A stretch of DNA of 64,000 nt from Roseomonas sp. HF4 (lineage in GTDB: Bacteria; Pseudomonadota; Alphaproteobacteria; Acetobacterales; Acetobacteraceae). Below the pieces are notes generated by a model. The model ran no database searches. It was given only the letters and a program-made list of their open reading frames with translations, and was not told where the DNA came from. Made by a program: the position numbers and the translations under genes. Positions 1 to 10,492 of the stretch are shown here, in pieces; positions within the stretch are counted from its first letter, which is position 1; each line of letters starts with the position of its first letter. The stretch spans positions 186,001 through 250,000 of the forward strand of contig NZ_STGD01000002.1 in the NCBI RefSeq assembly GCF_005222755.1, given 5' to 3'.

Positions 1-1
1 A

Positions 2-70
2 CGCAGCTTCCTGCGCTACATCACCCAACCGATCCGGGACAGTTTCACCCGGGCCTTCCGTGAGCAGTAG
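2..70 (+). CDS. C-terminal end of a HlyD-family type I secretion adaptor (truncated by window edge)
   Basis: Only the last 22 codons and a TAG stop are present. They read RSFLRYITQPIRDSFTRAFR-EQ, which fits the end of HlyD/PrtE-type periplasmic adaptor proteins, where an arginine-serine, a tyrosine and a proline precede a basic 'RER'-like terminus (family knowledge). Such proteins link the inner-membrane ABC exporter to the outer-membrane channel in type I secretion. The next gene follows after 9 bases, so the two are probably co-transcribed. The assignment rests on a very short stretch and could be wrong. Confidence 0.5.
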   Translation, partial: RSFLRYITQPIRDSFTRAFREQ

Positions 71-79
71 GGAACACGC

Positions 80-373
80 ATGTCCGGCACCCGCCCCACC
101 GTCTTCGCCGATGGCGTCATCGAGGCGCAGGTCGCGCATGGCGTCGCGCGCATCACGCTGGCCGTCACAGGCAGTGACAACACGGCGCAGCCCTGTGCGA
201 CGCTCTGCGTGCCCGTGACGCAGATGCCCGCGCTGGTGAACGGCATGGCCAACCTGCTCAGGCAGATCGAGGAGCGCGTCCGTGCCCAGGTCCAGCAGCA
301 GCAGGCCGCTGCGCAGCCGTCGGCTTCGGGCGGCGAGGCCCCGGCATCGGGCGCCTTCAAGTTCGAGGGCTGA
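80..373 (+). CDS. Small conserved-type protein of unknown function
   Basis: A 97-residue soluble protein with no signal peptide or membrane segment. Residues 1–75 look folded and end in an amphipathic helix (LLRQIEERVRAQVQQQQ). The last 20 residues are a low-complexity Ala/Ser/Gly tail. I do not recognise a family. It starts 9 bases after the putative HlyD gene on the same strand, so a role tied to that secretion system or its cargo is possible but only inferred from position. The ATG is preceded by AGTAGGGAAC, an acceptable ribosome-binding region. Confidence 0.7.
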   Translation: MSGTRPTVFADGVIEAQVAHGVARITLAVTGSDNTAQPCATLCVPVTQMPALVNGMANLLRQIEERVRAQVQQQQAAAQPSASGGEAPASGAFKFEG

Positions 374-391
374 GCCGCAGGCCGGAGGCCG

Positions 392-1822
392 TCACAGCAC
401 GACGCCCGGCCACTCGTCGCCGATGATCTCGGGCTCGTCGAAGGCGGCGAAGCGTGCCGCGTGGGCCTCGATGTCGGCGGCGAGCAGCCGCGCGCAAATC
501 GCCTGCGCCAGGCGCTGCGCACCGCCGCTGATCGCGGGAATGTCGCCGGTCACCTTGCCGTGGCTGAGCGTCGCCGCGAAGTTGAAGCAGTGCAGCCGCG
601 CCAGGTAGGGCGCGCGGCCCGGCACGCATTCGGTGAAGGCGAAGGCCTCGTCCAGCCAGGGGTTCTGCCCCAGCCCGTCGTCCCGTTCCGCCGGCGGCGG
701 GGCGTGGACGTCGCGCCAAAGGCGGATCTCGCCCGCCATGGCGCCGAGTTCCGGCCGCAGCGCCGCATCCTGGAGAAAGCCGGTACCGAGGATCACGAAG
801 TCCGCGCGGATCTCCCCCCGTGGCGTCGCCAGTCGCAGCGCCTCGCCGTCCCGCGCCACGCCTTCGACCCCGGCGCCGGTCAGCAGGCGCGCCCCCGGAT
901 GGGCGGCGACACGGCGGACGCTTTCGTGCGGCGGGGGCGTCTGGCGGCGCTCCAGCGCAAGCATGAGCCGCCACCGCCAGGCTGCCGGCAGGCCGAACCA
1001 GCCGTGCCAGAAGCCCCTGGAATCCAGCGCCTTCGAGGCATTCACCCGCGGCAGCGCGGCACGTCGCAGCAGCATGGTCAGCCGCGCGCAGCCGGCTTCG
1101 AGTGCCGCGCCGGCATTGTCGAAGGCCGAGGCGCCGGCACCGATCACCACGACGTCCCGCCCCGCAAGGGCCGCGAAGTCGATGGCGTCGGCCGAATGGG
1201 CCCACAGGCTTCCGCGCCATTCCGGCGCGAAGCCGGGCACGATGCGTGGGCCGCCGAGCCCGTCCCGTCCCGTCGCGAGCACGACATGGCGCGCAAAGGC
1301 CGTCGTGCCATCCGTCAGGTCCAGGCGGAACAGCGGGCCATCCGGCACGATCCGCGCCACGCCGAGCCCGTTCCGCACATCGAGGCCCGCGACGCGGCGG
1401 TACCAGCGCAGGTAGTCCATCCACATCCCGGTCGGGATCTTGCCGAGCCCGTCCCAGGCGGTGGCGCCGAAGCGGGCCTCGTGCCAGGCGCGGAAGGTGA
1501 GGTCCGGCAGGCCGAGCGCCGGCCCGGCCAGTTGCTTCGGGCTGCGCAGCGTCGGCATCCGCGCGTAGGTCGCCCAGGGGCCTTCCCCGCCCTCCGGCGC
1601 CGGGTCGAACACCGCCAACCGCCCCAAGCCCTCGCGCTTCAGCGCGAAGCCCGCGGCGAGCCCGGCCATGCCGGCGCCGAGGATCGCGACATCGAGGGCG
1701 CTGGTGCCGTCCGCTGCCAAGCGCGGGGGCACCCAGGCCGCGGCGGGTTCCTGCAGCCGTTCGAGTGCCTCGGCCAGGCGGGCCTCGAGCACGGTCAGGC
1801 CGGGGGTGGGGTCGTGCAGCAT
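392..1822 (-). CDS. FAD/NAD(P)-binding monooxygenase-like oxidoreductase
   Basis: A 476-residue flavoprotein with two Rossmann fingerprints: GAGMAG at residues 49–54 (FAD) and GAGASA near residue 228 (NAD(P)H), plus a late VILGTGF segment like that of flavin monooxygenases. This is the layout of flavin-containing and Baeyer-Villiger-type monooxygenases or related putative oxidoreductases; the substrate cannot be read. The ORF is open far upstream, but sequence before MLHDPTPG is Arg/Ala-rich shadow coding, so the ATG at 1822 is chosen. It lies 76 bases downstream of a glycosyltransferase on the same strand and may be the last gene of the sugar operon or separate. Confidence 0.8.
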   Translation of the reverse strand: MLHDPTPGLTVLEARLAEALERLQEPAAAWVPPRLAADGTSALDVAILGAGMAGLAAGFALKREGLGRLAVFDPAPEGGEGPWATYARMPTLRSPKQLAGPALGLPDLTFRAWHEARFGATAWDGLGKIPTGMWMDYLRWYRRVAGLDVRNGLGVARIVPDGPLFRLDLTDGTTAFARHVVLATGRDGLGGPRIVPGFAPEWRGSLWAHSADAIDFAALAGRDVVVIGAGASAFDNAGAALEAGCARLTMLLRRAALPRVNASKALDSRGFWHGWFGLPAAWRWRLMLALERRQTPPPHESVRRVAAHPGARLLTGAGVEGVARDGEALRLATPRGEIRADFVILGTGFLQDAALRPELGAMAGEIRLWRDVHAPPPAERDDGLGQNPWLDEAFAFTECVPGRAPYLARLHCFNFAATLSHGKVTGDIPAISGGAQRLAQAICARLLAADIEAHAARFAAFDEPEIIGDEWPGVVL

Positions 1823-1898
1823 CGCAGGCAGGATAGGCGCGACGGCGCGGCGGCGGGAGGCCTCGCGGTGCGCTGAATGGCGGCGCCCGGCCGCCCCC

Positions 1899-2810
1899 TC
1901 AGGCCCCGCGCCGCGCCACCCGGCCGCGCCAGTGACCCGGCAGGCGCGCGAGGAAACGGAGCGGCCAGGCCGGATCCGCGCCGAAGGCCGCGCATCCCGT
2001 GCCGAGCCCGGCGCCTGCCCGGCCCCCGCGCAACTGGACCATCGCCCTGTAGCCGGCCGCCCAGGCATGCCAGCGCCGATAGGCCCGGTGCGCCGGCGAG
2101 CCCGGCGTCTGCTCGGCGAGTCGCGTCCGCGCGAGGTCGAGCAGGTGCCTGGACAGTTTCTCGCGCAGGTCGCCGGCGGCGAAAGTGAGCGAGCCCGGAT
2201 GGCTGCGGTAGCGGATGACGGTCGTGGGAATGACGCTGTGCCTGGGTGCCATCAGCACGAGCCGCAGCCAGAAATCCTTGTCGGCCGCGAGCGGGAAGCG
2301 GTCGTCGAAGGGGCCGACGCGGTCGAGGAGCGTGCGGCGGTAGAAGGCGGCGTTCATCGCCGTGATTCCGCCGATGGCGTTCGCCTCCGTCAGTCCGACG
2401 ACCTCGGCGCCCGCCAGGCGCTTCAGCACCACCTCCTGGCCCTCGCGCTCGGTGAAGAATTCGGCGGCGCCGATGACCATCTCGATGGCCGGGTCGGCCA
2501 GCACGGCCTCGGCCGCGGCGATGGCGCCCGGGGCATAGAGGTCGTCGCTGTTCAGCAGGCCGACGACCTCGCCGCGCACGGCGCGCAGCCCCTTGTTGAT
2601 CGCGTCGTAGAGGTTGCGGTCCTGCTCCCGGATCACCCGCAGGTGCGGGAAGCGGGCCAGCACCTCCGCCGTCCCGTCCGTGGAGCCGCCATCGACGATG
2701 ATGTGCTCGATCGAGCGGTGCTGCTGGGCGAGCACGCTCTCGATCGCCGCGCCGATGGTTGCGGCGCGGTTCAGGCAGGGTGTGACGATCGAGACGAGCG
2801 GGGGGCTCAT
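1899..2810 (-). CDS. Family 2 glycosyltransferase (GT-A fold)
   Basis: A 303-residue GT2 enzyme. It opens with SIVTPCLNRA, has the nucleotide-binding DGGSTDGT near residues 40–47, the metal/nucleotide-binding NSDD near residue 90, and a DKDFW acceptor-side motif near residue 187. Such enzymes transfer a sugar from an NDP-sugar to a growing glycan at the inner face of the cytoplasmic membrane. Its ATG overlaps the stop of the upstream glycosyltransferase (ATGA, 2807–2810), implying translational coupling. The neighbouring GDP-fucose genes make fucose or another GDP-sugar a plausible donor, but this is inference. Confidence 0.9.
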   Translation of the reverse strand: MSPPLVSIVTPCLNRAATIGAAIESVLAQQHRSIEHIIVDGGSTDGTAEVLARFPHLRVIREQDRNLYDAINKGLRAVRGEVVGLLNSDDLYAPGAIAAAEAVLADPAIEMVIGAAEFFTEREGQEVVLKRLAGAEVVGLTEANAIGGITAMNAAFYRRTLLDRVGPFDDRFPLAADKDFWLRLVLMAPRHSVIPTTVIRYRSHPGSLTFAAGDLREKLSRHLLDLARTRLAEQTPGSPAHRAYRRWHAWAAGYRAMVQLRGGRAGAGLGTGCAAFGADPAWPLRFLARLPGHWRGRVARRGA

Positions 2811-4474
2811 CGGCGCAGGAGGCCGCGCAGCCGGCGCATCCCGCCGCCGAGGACCAGGGCTTCGAGTCTCCGGCCCAGGGCCGGGGAGAGCCGGTCGAGC
2901 GCCGCAATCAGGCCCGTGGCCGCGCGCGCGGCGGCGGTCGCGCGGTGCCGCAGGGTCTCGGCGGCCGCGGCCCTGGCGAATGCGCCGCGCAGGCGGTCCG
3001 CGGCGGCGGCGCCGTCTTCGCGCGCGACCAGCGCGATCCAGGCCGCGCGTTCCGCCGCGGCGTCCGCGGGCCGGCGGCGGCGGCCCAGGATCCCGTCCGT
3101 GTCGTGGACCGTAACGTCGGCCTTCGCCGCCTTTAGCAGCAAGGCCGCGAGGGCGGGCGCCGTCGTCGGCAGCGGTCCGCCGAGACGGCGAAGGACGGTG
3201 CCGCGGACCAGGGTCGCCTCCGGCACGCCGAGGCCACGCGGGCCCTCGGCGGCGACATCGCCGACCAGCATCCGCGCCCAGCCGGCCGGGAAGGCGTCGG
3301 CACGGTGGAAGGTCTCGGCGCCGTCGGCGGCATTGTCGATGTGATGGCCGCGCACGATCCCTGCATCCGGTGGGGCGGCGGCGATCGCGCGACGCCACGC
3401 GCCAGCGTCCTGCGGCAGGCCCCGTGGCGCGACGATCAGCCATTCGCCGCGCGGCGGATCCGCCGCCTGGTCCGGCGGCACGACCGTGATGTCCGCATCC
3501 GCGACGGCAACCCCGTCGGGCGTCGCCACGATGGCGCCGCGCGCGGCGATGCGCGCCGTCGGCGTGGCGATGAACTCGACCAGCGCCGGCAGCCATGCCT
3601 CCCAGCGCGCGCGGCCCCGGGCGATGCTCTCGCGGGCCCGCGCGCCGATCTCCCGGGCCGCCGCGAAGTCGATCGGGGCCAGGCGGCCCGGTGCGTAGAG
3701 CAGCCCGTTGCCACCGTGCGAAATGTATTCGTTCATGGTCGGCGCATCCGGGGCCGCGACGCAGAGGCCGCGCGCCATCGCCTCGAGGAAGGACATCCCG
3801 ATCCCCTCCAGCGGGCGCGGCGCAAAGAAGACGTTGGCTCCGGCCAGCGCGTCGCGGAAGGCTTGGCCATCGGCCGACCAGGCGGTGCGGACGAGCCGGC
3901 CGAGATGCGGCGGCGCGGCCGCGGGGAAAGGCGCCTCGTGGCCGGGATCGGGCGCGTCGTGGATGCTCAGGCTCTCGAAGCGGGTGCCCTCGGTCAGGGC
4001 GAAGGTGGCCTCGGGCGGGATCTCGCGGCGCCGGTACCAGAGGAAGCCGCGCAGGGTGTCGAAGTCCTCGACCGGCGGATGCTCCGCGGGGTCCGGGAAG
4101 TACTGCACCTGCGCATGCACCGGCGCCCGGCGCATCACCTCGGTCCTGAGCGCCCAGGAGAAGCAGAGGATCTTGGCCGCGTTGAAGGATGGCTTCCAGG
4201 TGAAGGCGCCGCCGCGCCACATCGCGTCATACATGGGCGCGAAGGTGACATTCGGATGGCGGCCCGAGAGCAGCGCGAAGGCCTCGTGCAGCTGCCAGAC
4301 GAAGATGGCGTCGTAGGCGCCCTCGTCGAAGCCCGGCGCGGCGCGGCGGACCGCCGCCACGTCGGGCGCGGCGAAGATGGCGTCGACCGTGGCATGGCCC
4401 TCGAGCAGATCGAGCAGGAAGCGGCTCGATCCCGTGCGCGCATGGAAGTCGAGGCCGAAGAAGGCGACGCGCAC
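2807..4474 (-). CDS. GT1-like glycosyltransferase with a decayed C-terminal GT2 remnant
   Basis: A 555-residue protein with a GTG start, 10 bases after the fucose-synthase stop. Residues 1–310 form a GT-B-like domain; the donor-side signature GIGMSFLEAMARGLC is near 224–238 and TMNEYISHGGNGLLY follows. Residues about 343–435 align with the middle of the intact GT2 domain of the protein at 8400–10409: GEWLIVAPRG versus [20 protein letters not shown] versus VIGHHIYR, and shared FHRADAF / LHRAADF. The nucleotide-binding half of GT2 is missing and the NAGD acidic motif is replaced by APRG. The second domain is therefore almost certainly inactive. The first domain may still work. Confidence 0.85.
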   Translation of the reverse strand: MRVAFFGLDFHARTGSSRFLLDLLEGHATVDAIFAAPDVAAVRRAAPGFDEGAYDAIFVWQLHEAFALLSGRHPNVTFAPMYDAMWRGGAFTWKPSFNAAKILCFSWALRTEVMRRAPVHAQVQYFPDPAEHPPVEDFDTLRGFLWYRRREIPPEATFALTEGTRFESLSIHDAPDPGHEAPFPAAAPPHLGRLVRTAWSADGQAFRDALAGANVFFAPRPLEGIGMSFLEAMARGLCVAAPDAPTMNEYISHGGNGLLYAPGRLAPIDFAAAREIGARARESIARGRARWEAWLPALVEFIATPTARIAARGAIVATPDGVAVADADITVVPPDQAADPPRGEWLIVAPRGLPQDAGAWRRAIAAAPPDAGIVRGHHIDNAADGAETFHRADAFPAGWARMLVGDVAAEGPRGLGVPEATLVRGTVLRRLGGPLPTTAPALAALLLKAAKADVTVHDTDGILGRRRRPADAAAERAAWIALVAREDGAAAADRLRGAFARAAAAETLRHRATAAARAATGLIAALDRLSPALGRRLEALVLGGGMRRLRGLLRR

Positions 4475-4484
4475 GCGCGCCCCG

Positions 4485-6576
<2,092 letters not shown>

Positions 6577-6663
6577 CTATAGCGACATGACCCCCGGGCC
6601 GAAAGACTGTCCGGGACCTCTCATTTCGTTATCGCATCCAGAGCCTCTTCCTGGGCGGCACCG

Positions 6664-6690
6664 GCCGGCCGCGCCTTTGGCGCGACCGGC
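6664..6690. other. Strong hairpin in the spacer before the dehydratase pseudogene
   Basis: A 12-base stem (6664–6675 with 6679–6690, one mismatch) closes a three-base TTT loop. It lies in the 215-base spacer between gmd and the pseudogene at 6741. No T-run follows on either strand. It might be a relic terminator of a lost gene or a regulatory structure upstream of gmd. I see no open frame with convincing coding character in 6526–6740. Confidence 0.4.
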
Positions 6691-6740
6691 GGTTGGCGTG
6701 TAAGGACCCGGCCCATGCACTCGGCAGAGATCGGAAGCAC

Positions 6741-7169
6741 ATGCCACGCGTACTGATCACCGGGGCGACTGGCCATGACGGCGCCGATCTGGCGGCCTTG
6801 CTGTTTGCAGAGGGTTCGTAGATGCCCCGCCCGCTGCTCCGCCATGGCGGGTCGGAAGCCGTGCCAGAGCGCAGGGGCTGCCTCGGCTTCGCGGGCACGC
6901 TGCGGATCGTCGAAAGCAACCGGATCGATCTGTCCTCGCTGATCCTGCGAAGGGACCGGGTCAAGCCGGCCGAGATCTGCAACCCCGCTGCCGAATCCTT
7001 CGTGCGGATGCCCTGAGACCAGCCGCTGCTGATGGCGCAGGTCACCGCGATCCGTATGGCGAACGTGCTCGATGCGGTGCGCATAGGCTGGGCGCCGAAG
7101 ACCAGCCTGCAGGAGACGGTCGCCGAGATCGTCGAGGCAGATCTGGCCCACTGGCGCGGGCGGATCTAG
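6741..7169 (+). pseudogene. Decayed copy of a GDP-mannose 4,6-dehydratase-like gene
   Basis: Read in one frame from the ATG at 6741 to the TAG at 7167–7169, the 142 codons are colinear with the intact gene at 14106–15086. Shared segments: LITG-TG-DGA-LAALL at the N-terminus, RHGGSEAV, RIDLSSLI versus LIDLSSLI, ESFVRM versus QSFVRM, DQPLL, and at the end GW-P-TSL and AEIVEADLAHWR versus AEMVDADLARWR. It is broken by in-frame stops TAG at 6819 and TGA at 7014. An in-frame internal deletion of about 183 codons removes the SSEMFG and Tyr-x3-Lys catalytic region. Its final TAG overlaps the stop of the convergent glycosyltransferase in CTAG. Confidence 0.9.
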
Positions 7170-8149
7170 CCTGCGCCTGAGGCGCCGAAGATCCGCCGCT
7201 TTGCCGTCTGCAGGCTTCGCACCACCGACGGCGGGAGGCGGGCGGCGAGTCGCCCCTTCCAGTTCATTCCCGCCAGGGCGCTGCCGCTTCGGGTTGCCTC
7301 GCGCAGCCGGGCCGCTTCGATACGCGCGGTCAGCCACGCGGCCTGCAAGATTTCGATCCGCCGCTTGTCCCATTGCGCCGAGCGATAGATTGGCGACGCA
7401 TTCTGGATGGCGAAGACCTCGGGTTGCCCCTTGGCGAGTTCCGACGAAGCCCCGCCTAGCGCGAATGAAGCGACGTAGGTGCCGATGCGGCGGATCCTGA
7501 TCGCCGGATCCGCAAGCACCTTCAGCCACCAGTCGTAGTCGGCGTGACGGCGCCAGCGCAGGTCGAACAAGCCGGTCCGGTCAAACACCGCCCGTCGTGC
7601 GAAGGTCGCCTGATGGGGCAGGCAGCCGAGGACCATCTCCTCGACGGCTAGCTCGGGCGGCGGAGGCATGTAGCGATGCGAGACGCCGGCATCGCGAACA
7701 ACGAGGCCGCCATAATAGACATCGTCATCAGGCTGGGCGTCGATCTCCGCCATCGCGTCCCTCAGCGCGTGGGGGCCCGCGAAGAAGTCGTCCGCATTGA
7801 GGAAGATCACAAATGTGCCGCGCGCCCGGGCGATGCCCTTGTTCATCGCGTCGTAGATGCCGCGATCCGGCTCAGACACCAGTGTCGCGATAGCGTTGGC
7901 GTGACGGCGCAGGATTTCGAGCGTCCCATCGGTCGAACCGCCGTCGATCACAATGTGCTCGAACGCCCGATAACTCTGCTTCCCCACGCTCTGGAGACAG
8001 GCTTCCATGGTCGCAGCCGCGTTCCGGCAAACGGTGATGATGCTGACGCCGGGCGCCTTGGCGCCCGGCCCCGTCGCGCCTGCCGCGAACGGCGTCATGC
8101 CGCGCGCATCCCCGGTTGCTGGGTGCGCCACCCGATCGGCGCGAGGCAT
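7166..8149 (-). CDS. Family 2 glycosyltransferase
   Basis: A 327-residue GT-A enzyme. SIITVCRNAAATMEACLQSV opens the fold; DGGSTDGT, SEPDRGIYDAMNKG and the acidic FLNADDFF motif mark the nucleotide-sugar site; ADYDWWLKVL is the acceptor-side motif. This is the WcaA/colanic-acid-like subgroup of GT2. The ORF is open to 8251, but the ATG at 8149 has GGAGGGAG nine bases upstream, so it is chosen; a still later ATG at 8098 is possible. Divergent from the GT fusion gene at 8400. Codon use is more relaxed than in flanking housekeeping genes. Confidence 0.87.
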   Translation of the reverse strand: MPRADRVAHPATGDARGMTPFAAGATGPGAKAPGVSIITVCRNAAATMEACLQSVGKQSYRAFEHIVIDGGSTDGTLEILRRHANAIATLVSEPDRGIYDAMNKGIARARGTFVIFLNADDFFAGPHALRDAMAEIDAQPDDDVYYGGLVVRDAGVSHRYMPPPPELAVEEMVLGCLPHQATFARRAVFDRTGLFDLRWRRHADYDWWLKVLADPAIRIRRIGTYVASFALGGASSELAKGQPEVFAIQNASPIYRSAQWDKRRIEILQAAWLTARIEAARLREATRSGSALAGMNWKGRLAARLPPSVVRSLQTAKRRIFGASGAG

Positions 8150-8199
8150 GCCGAGTTGCTCCCTCCGCAGCGCGCGCGCGGCGGCCGTCCATGAAGGAT

Positions 8200-8290
8200 T
8201 CCCGTAAGACAAAGACTGGCAGTGCTGGAAATTTCCATTTTGCTTACGCACTTATATGCTTCATTAGGACCCAACTACTCCAGTGCGGGC
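8200..8290. promoter_or_regulatory. AT-rich divergent promoter region of two glycosyltransferase genes
   Basis: The 250-base spacer 8150–8399 separates divergent GT genes. Its centre is strikingly AT-rich for this window. A minus-strand TATAAG-like element sits near 8252–8257 and would give a leader of roughly 100 bases to the gene at 7166–8149. On the plus strand TTGCTT (8240–8245) and CATTAG-like bases spaced 16 apart could serve the gene at 8400. Both assignments are by eye and weak. Confidence 0.4.
8226..8237. promoter_or_regulatory. 12-bp perfect palindrome, candidate operator
   Basis: TGGAAATTTCCA is a perfect 12-base palindrome in the middle of the divergent spacer, next to the putative promoters. 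Its position and symmetry fit a dimeric regulator site. No regulator gene lies in the sugar locus within this window, so the binding protein is unknown. Confidence 0.35.
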
Positions 8291-8399
8291 CGGGAAGCGA
8301 GGCCACGAGGACGGCGGTCCATGCCGTCGCGCGCGGGATCGGCCGGCAGGGTGCTGGCCATCGATGGCCGAAGGTCCGTCGGGTCGCTATGAATCCCGC

Positions 8400-10409
8400 A
8401 TGCGGATCGCCATCGTCGACCATTATTTCCATCAGAAAACCCTCTCCTCGGAATTCTTCGTCCGCGAGGTCCTGGCCGGCTGTGCCATCGAGCGCTTCTG
8501 GGACGAGAGTTGGGCCGGAGGGTCGACCGCCACCCTGATCCAAGAGGTACTAGAGGGCGAATTCGACCTCATCCTTGTATGGCAGGCGGAAGAGACTGCG
8601 CGTCGCCTTGGCGAGGCCCTGGCTGCGCGTGGCAGGGGGAACATGGTGTTTGTCCCGATGTGGGACGGCTGCCGTACCCTCGGTGCGCAATTCTGGCAGG
8701 CGCTGAAGCCGGCGCGAATCTTGTCGTTCTCGCGTACGCTACACGAGCGCGTGTCCCGCTTCGGCCTACTCTCGCATCACGTCCAGTATTTTCCGGACCC
8801 CGCCGGAGTTACGGATGTCTCAGCGATCGCCGATGCTGCGGCTTTTCTCTGGTGTCGAGTTCCCCAGATCGGCTGGCCCGAGATGCGCGCCGCCTTCGGC
8901 ACCTGGCGACCAGACCGCGTACACCTGCACCTCGCGCCCGATCCCCCCGCGAAACCCGAGAGCCTCCGGCTGCCCAGCGCCGCCGACCGCGAGGCGTTCC
9001 ACATCACCACGAGCGAATGGTTCCCGGACGGCACTGCATTCCGTGCCACGCTGCACGGTTCGAACATCTTCTTCGCACCCCGCCTCGTGGAGGGGATCGG
9101 CATGGCCACGCTCGAGGCCATGGCCGCCGGCATGTGCGTCGTCGCCCACGATGCACCGACGATGAACGAATACATCGTATCGGGCGTGAACGGCATCCTG
9201 GCAGATATGACCGCACCAACCGGGCTGGACTTCGCCGCGCATAGACGGATCGGCGCCCGCGCTCGGGATGTCGTGTCGCAGGGCCACGCGGCCTGGCGCA
9301 AAGGTCTCGCCGATACGCGCGACTTCGTCCTTGATCCGGGCGCAGGCGCGACGCGGGCGCTATGGACATCCCTGCGCCTTCGCGATGCCGGCACCGCGTT
9401 GCCGGAGCGTACCCCGGACCTCGCGATACCGAGGGTCACAGTCGCCACGGTGGTGCGCGACGATCCCGAAGGCCTTGCGGCGACGATCGGCAACGTCGCG
9501 CGCCAGGACTACGGCAACCTGGAATACATCGTGCTCGACGGAGGATCGCAGCCACCGACGGTCGACGTCATCCGCCGGCATGAGCACCTGCTCGCCCGAT
9601 GGGTGAGCGAACCGGATCTCGGTCCCTTCGATGCGATGAACAAGGCTGCTGTCATGGCAACCGGCGACTACATCATCTTCATGAACGCCGGCGACTGGTT
9701 CGCGGGTCCCGACGCCATATCGCGCGCGCTGCACGCCGCCCCTGCCGACGCCGACTTCGTCATCGGACATCACATCTACCGCAAGGGCGACACCGAGGAA
9801 GAGCTCCATCGTGCCGCAGACTTCGATCGTACCTGGGCGCAGCTGCGGGAGGGCGCCATCGACGGCGACTGGCTGCAGGGCGTCCCAGGGCACCAAGCGA
9901 CCTTCGTGCGCACGGCATTGCTCCGCGCGCATCGCTATGACTGCCGCTTCCGCATCTGTGCGGATCATGAATTCCTGTACCGAATGCGCCGGGCCGGAGC
10001 ACGCATCCATCACAGCCTGCAGACGATAGCGGTCTACGCGGCCGGCGGCTATTCAGAGCGCAACCGTCTTCGCCTCGCCGACGAATGGTCCGAACTCGCC
10101 TCGCGCTACGGCAACGACCAGGCTGTGATGTACTTCCATGACCTGCGCAGCCACGTGCTGCGCGATCCCGATCGCAATCGGCCGGACCTCCCGGGCCCGA
10201 CCACGATGACCGCGGCGGCCCTCGCCGCCGAGTGCATGACGCTGCGGGAGGAGACTGCCGCCCTGCGTGCCGAGATCACGCGCATGCGTCGAAGCGCGTC
10301 TTGGATCGTGACCTACCCTTTGCGGTGGATCATGCGACGCGCCGGTCCAGCACGTGCCCTGTGGGTCCGACTGCCCTTGCCGGGACGGCATCGCCCCCCC
10401 CATAGCTAG
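8400..10409 (+). CDS. Two-domain GT1-like plus GT2 glycosyltransferase fusion
   Basis: A 669-residue fusion. Residues 1–320 form a GT-B-like domain with [15 protein letters not shown] (about 232–246) and [14 protein letters not shown]. Residues 344–560 form a complete GT2 domain with [26 protein letters not shown], the acidic FMNAGDW motif (427–433), [11 protein letters not shown] and [10 protein letters not shown] short coiled coil ([12 protein letters not shown]) and a basic amphipathic tail end the protein, as often seen in membrane-bound glycan assembly enzymes. It should add two sugars in succession. The ATG at 8400 matches the start of its paralogue at 4474; a start at 8364 is possible, and no clear Shine-Dalgarno is seen. 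Confidence 0.85.
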   Translation: MRIAIVDHYFHQKTLSSEFFVREVLAGCAIERFWDESWAGGSTATLIQEVLEGEFDLILVWQAEETARRLGEALAARGRGNMVFVPMWDGCRTLGAQFWQALKPARILSFSRTLHERVSRFGLLSHHVQYFPDPAGVTDVSAIADAAAFLWCRVPQIGWPEMRAAFGTWRPDRVHLHLAPDPPAKPESLRLPSAADREAFHITTSEWFPDGTAFRATLHGSNIFFAPRLVEGIGMATLEAMAAGMCVVAHDAPTMNEYIVSGVNGILADMTAPTGLDFAAHRRIGARARDVVSQGHAAWRKGLADTRDFVLDPGAGATRALWTSLRLRDAGTALPERTPDLAIPRVTVATVVRDDPEGLAATIGNVARQDYGNLEYIVLDGGSQPPTVDVIRRHEHLLARWVSEPDLGPFDAMNKAAVMATGDYIIFMNAGDWFAGPDAISRALHAAPADADFVIGHHIYRKGDTEEELHRAADFDRTWAQLREGAIDGDWLQGVPGHQATFVRTALLRAHRYDCRFRICADHEFLYRMRRAGARIHHSLQTIAVYAAGGYSERNRLRLADEWSELASRYGNDQAVMYFHDLRSHVLRDPDRNRPDLPGPTTMTAAALAAECMTLREETAALRAEITRMRRSASWIVTYPLRWIMRRAGPARALWVRLPLPGRHRPPHS

Positions 10410-10492
10410 CATCTGGCCTGCGCCGCAACATCTGGGCTAGGACGTGCTTCGTCTGCCCCCCGCCTTCAGTGCGTCGCACTTCGGAGCAAAGT

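Noticed and set aside
6621-7529. Minus-strand open frame covering the pseudogene
   Set aside because: It crosses the end of a real glycosyltransferase in another frame and is antisense to the dehydratase relic, which has clear colinear homology.
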